The position numbers were made by a program, and so were the translations under genes. From Podarcis raffonei (lineage: Eukaryota > Chordata > Lepidosauria > Squamata > Lacertidae): a stretch of DNA of 64,000 nt. This document shows, piece by piece, positions 20,350 to 31,900 of this stretch; the first letter of the stretch is position 1, and each line of letters begins with the position of its first letter. The notes under the pieces were generated by a model that saw nothing but the letters and a program-made list of their open reading frames with translations, was not told where the DNA came from and ran no database searches. The stretch covers positions 5,857,001 through 5,921,000 of the forward strand of contig NC_070614.1 in assembly GCF_027172205.1 (NCBI RefSeq), in the 5' to 3' direction.

Positions 20350-20820
20350 AGGCCATGAAATTGGCCGTAGACCCCAAATCTATCATCTTCTTCTTTGGCG
20401 ATCACTCGTAGCCGAGTAAGATTGTCTTCCATGAACACGGTCTTAACAGTGAGTCCATAATGGACTGTGGAGGCCAATTCTGGATCCACACATCCTTCCA
20501 CAGTGGGGACATAGGTTTCTGGGTGGGAGTTGATGACAGTGAGGGTTTGCCAAGCATGCCTTCCTCTTAGCTTGTTTCTCCCTTTCGTCCTGAGTTTGAG
20601 TGTCTTCAAAGTCCATGACACCGTTGGTAAAGGCTGTTCTCCACTTGGAGCGTTCGCAGGGCAGCATTTCCCAATTGCTTACACAACATTTCTTTTAGAT
20701 CTGCCTTGAGAGGGTCTTTAAACTTCTTTCGTTGACCACCAGCATTACACTTCTAAGTTACTTGGGAAGATGATATCAGGCATAGCCCAGGCCTGTAAAG
20801 CTGCTTCCCACGTAACTGGA
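20350..20820 (-). mobile_element. LINE 3' fragment, zinc-finger tail (unit 2)
   Basis: Same element as 3650-4090, better kept: 20443-20667 on the minus strand reads GVMDFEDTQTQDEREKQAKR and ends with CPHCGRMCGSRIGLHSPLW, a C-x2-C...H...H pattern. Confidence 0.55.
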
Positions 20821-20824
20821 GGGG

Positions 20825-21542
20825 GTGGTGTGAGGCATCTGGGCATTAGGAAAACAAGCCAAGCCTGGCTCCGTGGCCCTCCTAAATTGAGGTTATTCTG
20901 TTCCTGGGCAGCTGGCAGAGCCCCTCTTCACTGGGCATGGGACTGCCACATTCCCCGGCCTCCACGGGAGACTCACAGTCCCTCTCTGTGCCTCTGTTCC
21001 TTTTTGGCCACCATCAAAGGACTCTCATACTGATCCTAAGCTGAAGAGATGCCCAGCCCAGCTGGCCTCCCCCTCCAGAACCCACCGCTCTCAACCGACT
21101 CTCAACTGCCTCCCCTCCAACATTCAAACTCCCTTTCCAAGCCTCCTCCAATCATCTCTCTCCCCCAGAATTCCACGCTCTCTCTTCCCCCCTCCCTCCC
21201 TGCTTGACATTCCCTTTGGAATCTGAATACAATCACCTTAATTACAGTATTATGCGCAATATTGTTATAGATTGAGGGGGGAATCCCACTAAAGCCTGCT
21301 CTGTCAAGTCATCCTGTTAGAAGCACTTGCGCTTCCCATTTCTGGATCCTAGGAAATTGGGGGAAGTGAGCTGTAGGTTCTGCTCCCTGTTCTAAAAAGC
21401 AGATGTCATCCCCTAAATGATCCTGGGAATTGTAGTTTTCAGGGGTTCTGGGAATTGTAGTTCAGTGTGAGGAAAGCTGCAATGCACAGGATCATTTGGG
21501 GGACGTCATGTGCTTTAAATTCTCATTGGATGCACTTTAAAT
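20825..21542. other. Spacer, unit 2
   Basis: Counterpart of 4100-4822; shares with unit 1 the junction cactaaa/gcctgctctg (about 21293). No gene seen. Confidence 0.5.
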
Positions 21543-22040
21543 CATAGGATCAAAGAATTGTGGAGTTGGGAGGGACCCGAGGGTCATCTAGACCAACCCC
21601 CTGCAATGCAGGAATCTCAGCTAAATCATCCATGGCAGATGGCCATCCCACCTCTGCTCAAAAACCTCCAAGGAAGGCGAGTCTACTGAGGGATTTCTTC
21701 CCACTGTCAAACAGCTCTTCCTGTCAGAAAGTTCCTCCTGAAGTTGAGTCGGAATCTCCTTACTTGTAACTTGAACCCATGGCTTCAGGTCTTGAGGGCC
21801 TCTGGAGCAGAGAATACAAGCTTCCTCCCTCCTCCCTGTGACAGCCCTTGAGATATTGAGGGCAAAAGATTTCTCTGTCCCCTTTCTCCACCCTAAGCAG
21901 AATTGCAAGGGGTCTGTGCATCTGGCTGGTAAGAAGATGGTCAGAGTTTGGAGCCCAGCCAGGGCTGGCTGTGGGCAGGATCCTGGCATTGTCTGGGGTT
22001 GGACTAGATGACCCTTGGGATCCCTTCCAACTCTACCATC
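21543..22040 (-). mobile_element. CR1 LINE 3' fragment (unit 2)
   Basis: Counterpart of 4823-5335, with the same internal orientation switch near the end. Confidence 0.65.
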
Positions 22041-22421
22041 AAGCAGCCAAAGGAATGGGCAGGGGAGCAAGATGCAGAATAAGGGGAGGCAAAACCACAC
22101 ACCCCAACAGCACCCTCTGGCCTGACCCACGGGGGCCTCATCCCAGCACACTTTGACCCCCCCCCCCGATTTTATTTCAATTTATTGAGCTCCCTGACAA
22201 CCCAGCAGCCTGGCCCCTCTTTGCCAGCTGATGTCACAAAGTGCTGCTTTGCATGCAAGCCTTATAGTGGCCTGCAAGAGGGATGCCTGTCAGATGATGT
22301 TGAGGGGCTTACAGAGACAAGTGTGCCCATCAACTATAATGAGAAGGAACTGTGAAGGTAGGAGGAGCTCTGAGGCCCAGAGGAGATGAGTGGCAGAGAA
22401 ATAAATTTATTGTTGTTGTTG

Positions 22422-22460
<39 letters not shown>

Positions 22461-23033
22461 CCTGTTACATGTGGCTTGGCTCCCTGGATTGACATCTCCA
22501 CAGATGTTGACAGCTTGGCAGGTCCTCAACTGTAACCCCCCAGGGCCAACCCCTGGGACATGTGGAAGAGGCATGTCTGCATCCAACCTGGGTCAAAAGA
22601 AGAGAGAGGGGAGTAATATGCTCTTTTTTCTCCAGGAGAGCAGGGAAAGGGACCTCACACAGAGCCCTCTCTGACAGTTGTTTTTCTAAGGTCCAAGTCC
22701 CTGCAGCTCTGCAGACTTAGCTCCTTTTCATGCTGCAGGAGCCCCAAATGGATGGTTTGTGCACAGCCTTTGGTTTTAAGGGAAATGGGTCTAGCAGGCT
22801 TCAGCCTGCACAGGGCAGGAGCCTAGTGATATTTATTTTGCATTCTTTCTTTGCACCATCTCTGCGTGTGACCCTTGATAAGAAGGTTCCTGCCCCAAGG
22901 CCTTACAATCTTTAATATGACACGGGCAGGTAACCATGAAAGGTTGAGGTCCAGGCTGGATCCAGATTCTTCCCTCGAAGCAGACCTTAGTGTCGAGTTC
23001 TCCCCTGCTTCAAAGATACCTTCTTTCTTCCAG
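22041..23033. other. Spacer with unit-2 deletion junction
   Basis: Counterpart of 5340-8695, but about 2.4 kb shorter: at about 22966 sequence equal to 6260 is joined to sequence equal to 8628, removing exon G and the old L1. A mixed TTG/TTATCA microsatellite lies at about 22410-22460. Confidence 0.55.
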
Positions 23034-23076
23034 GATCTCCTGTCTTCACTGTTGTGGCTGCTGCCAAATGCAACAG
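23034..23076 (+). CDS. Exon C copy 3
   Basis: Same as 8696-8738: acceptor tctttcttccag, donor CAG/gtaaga, ISCLHCCGCCQMQQ in phase 2 to 0. Confidence 0.45.
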
Positions 23077-26000
23077 GTAAGAGGAAGGAAAGATTTGCAT
23101 AGGGTGGGGAGAACCCCTTACAAGTTGAGCGTAAGTGTTCATGCTGTGGAGGCAGTTCTGAAAAAAGGCTTACACTAATAAGATGAGTTTGGGAACTGGG
23201 AGCCTTCCTACAGGGGTTGCTTGACTACAACTCCCATTGTCCTTGACCACTATCCTTTCCCCCCTGCTTTTTAAATAAAAAGGAACAGCTTGAGGATTCC
23301 CCAGCGATGCCGTCAACAAGCTCCCCGCCGGCTGGAAGAAGGAAGAGGCATTGGGTGATGGTGCAAAGATGAATTCCAGAGCATTTTGATCTCAACTGAA
23401 GGACTGTGTTCCAGTTTCTGATTTTTCAGCTGCTGGAGCATTTGAAAGCTGTGGTGTGATACATTGAGGCTTTACAAATGTGAAGAGCGAACTTTTCCCT
23501 GTTCATCCTTTGGACACACCGGATAATTTTGTTGTTGTTGTTGCTAAATCAAGATAAGATGAATTTTTCTACTCTGAGAAAAATTCCGGGGCTGCATGCA
23601 CAGCTGAAGCTGCAGATGGAATTCCAAGCAGTGAAGCAGGTCTAGCATCTTCCTTTCCTTCCTAGTTCTAACTTGTCCCTGGATATCTGGAAAGGCAACT
23701 GTGACTGCATTGGTTTTGAGGATATTCTGAACGACCCGGCACACAGTGAAGGAATGGGAGATCCTCATCTTTTGGTTGAACACAAACTTGGTTTCTTATA
23801 ATGCGCACATCCTCCATCCTTCTGTTCATGGAAATGTTTCTTACCTGTGTCCCTGTAGGTTCAAGTAAACAATATTAAACGGTAGTCGTACAGCGCTTGT
23901 TTTGATACACACAATCTCTCACCTATCTTGATAAAAAAGGCACATTAAATGCTTAGATATATTACTTTTGTTCTGTGTTTACTGCCAGTACAAATGTCTT
24001 GTAATTGGGTATTTTTCTTTTAACAAATTGGGAAATACGTCTCTATTCAGGGTAATTACTGTTTCATGTCTGCAACTGTGGAACTGTAGACATTAAAAAG
24101 TCTATAGAAAGGGGACATTTTAGATTGAATGTTCTTGTTCTTTGCCATATATAACCCAGGTATTTGCTGTTTAATCTTTCTTTCCTTGTGCTTGATGACT
24201 TGACATGCTATCTTTAAAAAACAATGAATAAAATTTTCTATAAATGCAAACACACACACACACACACAAAAACCTGAGCTCCCCGCTGGTGCAACGCAAA
24301 CTCTGAAGAGTTTGAGCTGTTGCAATTTGGGAAATGAGCCCTGGCACTAGAGGGAGAGATCCGCTCACCAGCACACACCCTCTAAGACTCTCACCAGAGC
24401 GAGAAAACTTCCCAAATTAAATCAAAATAAGGAGAGAGAATTCAAAGAATTAGTGGAACAATTCTTGAAAAGTGTCAGGGGTGAAATAAGGGAGTCCAGA
24501 CCACGTGGGGGAAATCGGACTGGAAAGAAATACAACTAAACCTTTAGTCTCAGAGTATATGGGCATAGAAGGGATCACAGAATTATGGAGCTGGAAGGGA
24601 CCACAAGGATCATCTAGTCCAACCCCCTGCAATGCAGGAATCTTTTTGTCCAACGTGGGGCTTGAACCCACAACCATGAGATTAAGAGTCTCATGCTCTA
24701 CTGACTGAGCTATCCAGGATGATTGTTCTGTAATGGAGCTCAGCACATGTCCAGGTAAAATTTTTATCTAATACAATCCAAGGCTGGTATTGATAGAATC
24801 CCAACAAAAATTAAAACCTGCTTCTTGTTCTTCTGAAGCCTTTCAAATGATAAATATTCATTTGGGTCGTGACAATCCATCATAGGATGTAATGCAGATG
24901 CTTTCAAAAAGTGTATTTTGCTGCCACCACGTGGCCAGAGCTGGTTTCAGTTATCGCGTCCCTTGAATCCAGCTTTCCAAATTGACGCTTCTGAGATTGT
25001 GACACCCTGATCCAAAATGCTATGCTACTCACCTCAGTGATATTCTGAAAGCAGCTCTGGGTCCAGCTTGTAATGCAGCTTGATAATAACGCATCAGGTC
25101 ATGAGTGTTCAATTGGCGTATTTATAATCCAGGTATTGATTCAATGGACCACATTCTCTTAGATTGCCCTTCTCTTAGATTGTCCTCACCAACTGATGCT
25201 GAGCAAAATGTTGGACTTCCAGCCTAGAACTCCGAGAAGAGGTCAAATGACGTTTCTCCTGGCAGATCGGGACAAAGATATTACTCCTTTAGTAGCCTCC
25301 TTTTTAGCAACAATCTTACCTGAAAGGTCCATCCTTTCAGGGAACAGACAGGGAGAAGCAGAATATCTAAGTGCACACGATCACAGTGTGACCTTATGAC
25401 CCTCAACAGCTTATGACCCTTATGACCCTCAACAGCTTCACCCCTGTCCTTTTAATTATCCCAGTGACTTGAAATGTTTTATCCTGTGATGCCAAGAAAG
25501 GTATTTGATTAATCCAGGTATCCTCTTCAGAAATAATGCATTATCCAGACTCGTGAGGCAACCCAATGGGTCCCAGCACAACTTCCACAACTGCTTGAGG
25601 TCCCTCTTTCTTCCGAATCCTTGATCTCTCTTCCCCTGCCTACTCTTCTGACTTGGCTTCTAGCTGTTGATGTTACCTGGATGTCAAGACGGATGAATGA
25701 CACAGCGAGAAAACAACTAAAAAGTAGTCCAGCTGGTGGAGATACAGGTTTCTGCCATGGCTGCACCTCACCCACTGCAAATAAGGATCCTGTGTATTTC
25801 TGCATTTTTATGTTCTGTCTGCTGTACACAGCCCAGAAAGCTTTCCTTTAAATTGCTCTGTTAGCACACAGGTAATTGCAAGGATAACACAGGTTCACCT
25901 GACCTGCTGGAGCTACAGCATGCAATTGATAAATTGCAATTCCTGTCCCTGATTTGCACCCATTGCTATTACATGGCTAAGTGGTTGTGTGAAGCCTCAC

Positions 26001-28883
26001 TTGATGCTCACTATGCACTGCTTGGGGGCTATATTTTGCGGCTCTATGTCTGCATTCAAACAATTGCTGTATTGTTTTTAATATTTGGTTGGAAGCCATC
26101 CAGAGTGCCTGGGGAAACCCAGCCAGATGGGCAGGGTATAAATTATTATTATTATTATTATTATTATTCAGCAACTGTGGTATTAGATCATACAGGGTCA
26201 TTTGTGGATAATGCCCAATTCTGAATAATGCCAGCAGTTCTGCATGTACTTGCCAGTGCTGAGAGTTCATTGTTTTCGAAATCCGCCAAAAGTGAAATCC
26301 CAAGACTATGAAGAGTTCTTCAACGAGGGAAGAACAGAATAAAAGACAAGGGTTTGATGCAAATGCAGCAAGTCACATTTTGGGATGTTTTTGGAGCACC
26401 ACCACCTGGCAGGCACATTAGGATTTTGAAACAACACACCTTGCCATTGTGTGTGTCTGTGTAGAATTGTGTTCTTGTTGCAACTGATGTACAAAACAAC
26501 ACAAACTACAGAAGGTATAAAGGTAAAGGTAAAGGGACCCCTGACCATTAGGTCCAGTCGTGGCCGACTCTGGGGTTGCAGCGCTCATCTCGCTTTATTG
26601 GCCGAGGGAGCCGGCGTACAGCTTCCGAGTCATGTGGCCAGTATGACTAAGCCACTTCTGGCGAACCAGAGCAGCGCACGGAAACGCCATTTACCTTCCC
26701 ACTGGAGTAGTACCTATTTATCTACTTGCACTTTGACGTGCTTTTGAACTGCTAGGTTGGCAGGAGCAGGGACTGAGCAACGGGAGCTCACCCCGTCGCG
26801 GGGATTTGAACCGCCGACCTTCTGATCGGCAAGTCCTAGGCTCTGTGGTTTAACCCACAGCGCCACCCGCATCCCAACAGAAGGTATAATAGGGTACAAA
26901 ATCCAGCTTCCTGCTAATCTTACCTTTTAAAAAATATGTAAATAAATAAAAGGCAGATTTCTAGTCCTTTTTTAAGATATTTATTAAGGTTTTCAATTTT
27001 TTATGCAAACAAAAAACAAACAAAAAAATTAAAAAGACATATAGTTCATAATTCATAATTTTCAATAACATATTTCTCTGACCTCCTCATACCTCCCCTT
27101 CTTGTATTCCATTTCAAATTATTTGTTCAGCAAATCCTTAACTTAAAGCATTACAGCTTATAATAACACCTTGTTTTCTATCCAATCATTTTTTTCATAT
27201 TCCTTTATACCATTACAGCTAGAATCCACTCAATTTCAATCCAGCATCATTCAACATTCCTTAATTTTACAATATTTCGGTAAGTAGTCCTTAAATTTTT
27301 TCCAATCTTCTTCTGCCGACTCTTCTCCCTGGTCACGGATTCTGCCAGTCATTTCTGCCAATCCCATACAGTCAATCAGTTTCATCTGCCATTCTTCCAG
27401 AGTGGGTAAATCTTGCGTCTTCCAATACTTTGCGATGAGTATTCTTGCTGCTGTTGTGGCATACATAAAAAACGTTCTATCCTTCTTTGACACCAATTGG
27501 CCGACCATGCCCAGGAGAAAGGCCTCTGGTTTCTTCAAGAAGGTATATTTAAATATACCTCAAATTTTGGACAAAATGGACTGTTTCAAGAAGTGGCAGA
27601 AAGACATTTCTAAATTTGTCTGGCAGGGCAAGAAGCCTATAATAAAATTCAAGATATTAACTGATGTAAAGGAAAGAGGTGGATTTGCCCTGCCAGACTT
27701 CAAACTTTATTATGAATCAGCAGCATTCTGCTGGTTGAAAGACTGGCTGCTTCTTGAGAATACAGACATTTTGGATTTAGAAGGTTTTAACAATGTATGC
27801 ATATTTGTGGTACAACAAGGTTAAAGCACATAAAGCTTTTAAAAACCATATTGTCAGGAGAGCATTGTTTAATGTTTGGATTAGATATAAGGATTTATTG
27901 CAAAATAAAACCCCAAGGTGGTTGTCACCAATGGCGGCTAAGGCTCAGAAAAAACTTAACATGGAGGCCAAATGGCCAAAATATTGGAAAATTTTGGAGC
28001 AAGAAGGGGACAGACTGAAATTGCAGAGTTTTGAGAAATTAAAAGATAAAGTGTGAGATTGGCTTCATTATTATCAGATAATGGAGGTTTACAATTTGGA
28101 TAAGAAAGTTGGTTTCCAGGTGGAAAAATCTAAATTGGAAACAGAATTGTTAGAACCCAAAACTAAGACTTTGTCAAAAATGTATAACTTGCTGCTGAAA
28201 TGGAACACTCAGGATGAGACGGTTAAATCTGTAATGATTAAATGGGCACAAGACGTTGGACATAATATTATGTTTGCTGACTGGGAACAGTTGTGGACCA
28301 CCGGGATTAAATTTACGGCATGTAATGCCTTAAGAGAAAATATTATGAAAATGATGTATAGGTAGTACATGACCCCAGTCAAGCTTGCAAAAATCTATCA
28401 TTTGCCCGATAACAAATGTTGGAAATGTAAAGAAAATGAAGGTACATTCTTTCACCTTTGGTGGACGTGCCCTAGGATTAAGGCTTTCTGCGAAATGATA
28501 TACAATGAGTTGAAAAAGGCAGATTTCTAGTCCTTGTGGTCTTTGAAAACTTGAAATTGTGTGGAGAATGCCTGATAAAGTCACAGACACCAGACAGGTT
28601 ACTGAATAAGAGTTTTGGGGGGTTGTGGGTGGGGCTTTCACATCCTTGGAATGCCCAGAAGGAACAAACTTACAATGCATCTGAACAGAATCAGAATGTT
28701 CTGCAAAAGGAGGAGTTATGCAGATGGGCTCAGTTAGATCCCCAATCATCTTTTCTTGCCAGTTTTAAAATGGCGTTAAATGTTTTTGCACAATCGCTGG
28801 TAGGGCTGCACTTGAAAGAAAATGAGAGATTGTTTGGGGTGGAGAGTGCTTAGAGAGCACAACCAGGGCAGGGTACAAATAAC

Positions 28884-28936
<53 letters not shown>

Positions 28937-31900
28937 GTCTACACTAACCAGCAATTGCTCTGAATGTCTCAGGGCAGCAGTATTTCCACAAACACAAACG
29001 GCTTTAGCCCATGGGTAGGCAAACTAAAGCCCAGGAGCCGGAGCCGGCCCAATCGCCTTCTCAATCCGGCCCATGGATGGTCTGGGAATCAATGTGTTTT
29101 TACATGAGTAGAATGTGTCCTTTTATTTAAAATGCATCTCTGGGTTATTTGTGGGACATAGGAATTCATTCATATATTTTTTTTCAAAATATAGTCTGGC
29201 CCCCCACAAGGTCTGAGGGACAGGATACCGGTCCCTGCTGATAAAGTTTGCTGACCTCTGCTAGCCATCGAGGTCCCCAATCCAGGCACGTTTTCCTTGG
29301 AAGGAAACCCCATGGAACTGTTGGAATTTATTTCTAAGTAGAAGACTTAGGACTGGAGACCACCCTTTCCCTCCAGATGTTGCCCAAATTGGTTGTTTAT
29401 TCTATTCTATTCTATTCTATTCTATTCTATTCTATTCTATTCTATTCTATTCCACATTGAACTCCCTAAAACAATTCTCATCTTAAGTCTGCATTATACC
29501 TCCTGCATCAATTTTGAGCTTTTCCATCATGCCCACTTTCCCTCCCCACTGCACCCCACCCTGTTACTCTGCTTCCCCTCCAGTTCACTCAGAGTAACAT
29601 TCCTGGGTATTCCCAAATCTTATTTACCATGCTGTGACATTGTAGGTGGTGCTGATAAAGATATCCCCAAATGGCAGCTTTATTTCTTTCCCAAAAATGG
29701 ACCAGGGCTCCTGCCCACCCATTCCTGCATCCACACAGCTGCAAGACGTCCAGAAATCAGCATCCCAGAAGCTGACCGCTTCTTCTTGCACTGCTTCCCA
29801 ATCAGCATCCCTCTCTTTACACATGAGGTGTCCGCTGCAGCGGGCAAGGGCGGCCCTTCCCTGGGCACACAGCAGCAAGACATCTTAGCTGCTTTGACGG
29901 GGGGGGGGGGAGAGACTCTTTTCCCAGCCAGAAGGGGAAAAGCGGGGGGTAAAGTTGGGCAATAATAATAATAATAATAATAATAATTTTCAGGTGCTGG
30001 AATGGAGTTGTGGAGAATTCTGGCTGAAGAAAAGCACTGCTGCTCCCTGCAATCATCCTGTTTGAAGAAGCACTTCAGCTTCCCATTCTGGGTTCCTAGG
30101 AAATGGGTGTGAGGAAGCTGCAGGTTCCTCATCCCTGTTCTAAAAAGCAGGTGTCTTCCCCCCCATGATCCTGGGAACTGTAGTTTGGTAGGGGCTCTGG
30201 GAACAGCTCCCATTAGCAGAGATCCGTGGAGTCCTAGGAACTCAGTCATGAGGAGGAGCCAGGAAGGTAGGAGGAGCTCAGATGCCAGGTTCTTGATTTG
30301 GAGAGGGAACCCTTGCCTTGGAAATGGAAAACCATTGGGTGTTGAGTGTCCCAGGACTGTGCCTTGCCTTCAAGGGGGACGCCTGGGAGGTGGGGTTTGG
30401 TTCTGCTCAAGCTCTAACAGATGACCATATATTGGAGGACAGGAAGGGATTCCCCTCAGATCAGATTGGCTCAGGCATATCTGAGAAGAGCCAGCAGATG
30501 TAGCAACAGTTAGACTGGGAGCAGCTGGCAGGACCACAGAACACCAGTCCTAAAGGATCTACAGTGGCTCCCAGTACGTTTGCTAGAACAATTCAAAGTG
30601 TGGATTCTGTATACCTGAAGAAGGGTTGCCAGCTGCTCCTTAAAAAACAGAATTTTAAAATCCCATCCTTGACAGAAACTTAAAAGGATAGGGATCAGGC
30701 TGCAAAACCTTGTTTTGAGCAAGTCCAGCCATGAAGCTAGCTGCCTTCCCTCCCTTTTCCCCACTTAAGAAAGAATCAGGCATGAACATGGGATCTTTAA
30801 AAATAAGCTTTATTTACTTTATAAATCATGCACCAGTTCACATCAATAGTGGCGTTAAAAACTGTGCAGCCAAAATAGTGTTATACATTTGCCGGAGACT
30901 CCCCCCCCAAACCCCAGAAATACACAAAAGGTAGATTTTTGATTAATTCTGATATCAATGAAAGTACAGGCTGCACAACTGTGCCGGACAAAGAATTCCT
31001 GGGCTGACTTTTGCACGCCAGGCTGGCCCGTCTAGCAAAGGGCAAATCTGTTAACACTCCTGAGCTTGCTGGGCACATGACCCAAGGGGAAGTGGGAATG
31101 AGCCCCAAAGATATGGTGGGTACACAGCCCATGGTTTCAAGGGAAAGGTCTCTAGTGGGCTTTAGCTCACACAGAGCAGAAGTGTAGTGAGATTTATTTT
31201 GTATTATTTCTTTCCACCATCACTGCGTGTGACCCTTTGAAAAGAGGTTCCTTAAACTCTTTAATTTGAGGCAAGGAGGCAACAGCGAAAGGCTGAGGGT
31301 CCAGGTGGTCCCTGAGTCCTGCTGAAAAACCTAATCTGTCAGTTTAGACTTCTGGCTTCCCTGGCATTTCCCATATGTATCCTCTGGGACAACACTGGGC
31401 CTCTACCACCACTGGCTATTCCTGGTCTCAGCTCACAGTTCCCAGATGGACGCAGAGTACAACTACGAGCATTAAAAACTCAGGAGCCACCAGCAACTTC
31501 ATGCCCTGCGAGTTTGCCCAGCAGCATGGTGTGGCGATGCAATAATTGGGGAATCTGCAGACAGTGAGAGCCCATTCACATGAGAGCCCATACTGTATCC
31601 TGCTTCCTCCACAGGGCCAGGCCTCCAGGGATGAGGCTCCAGCTCCAGCTTCCAGGATGGAGAGCAAGATAACATCCCGGCGGTTCCCGGCTGACGTCCC
31701 TCGCACCTCTTCCCCACTGCCCCTTCTCCGTGGGGCATGGCTCCTTCCCGGCCCTGTTTCGCGCAGAAGCAGCAGGCAAAGTTTCATCCCATTAAAACAG
31801 CCTCTTGAGTTAAATCAGAGAGGGAGGAGACTTTGGCTGCTGCTTCCGTGCTAGGCTGGTCGGGACGGAGCCCAGACGCCCGTACGGAGGCCAAGTGCAA

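Noticed and set aside
20225-20419. Coding exons between terminal H and the LINE fragment
   Set aside because: Frames differ between units and no conserved acceptor/donor pair is present.
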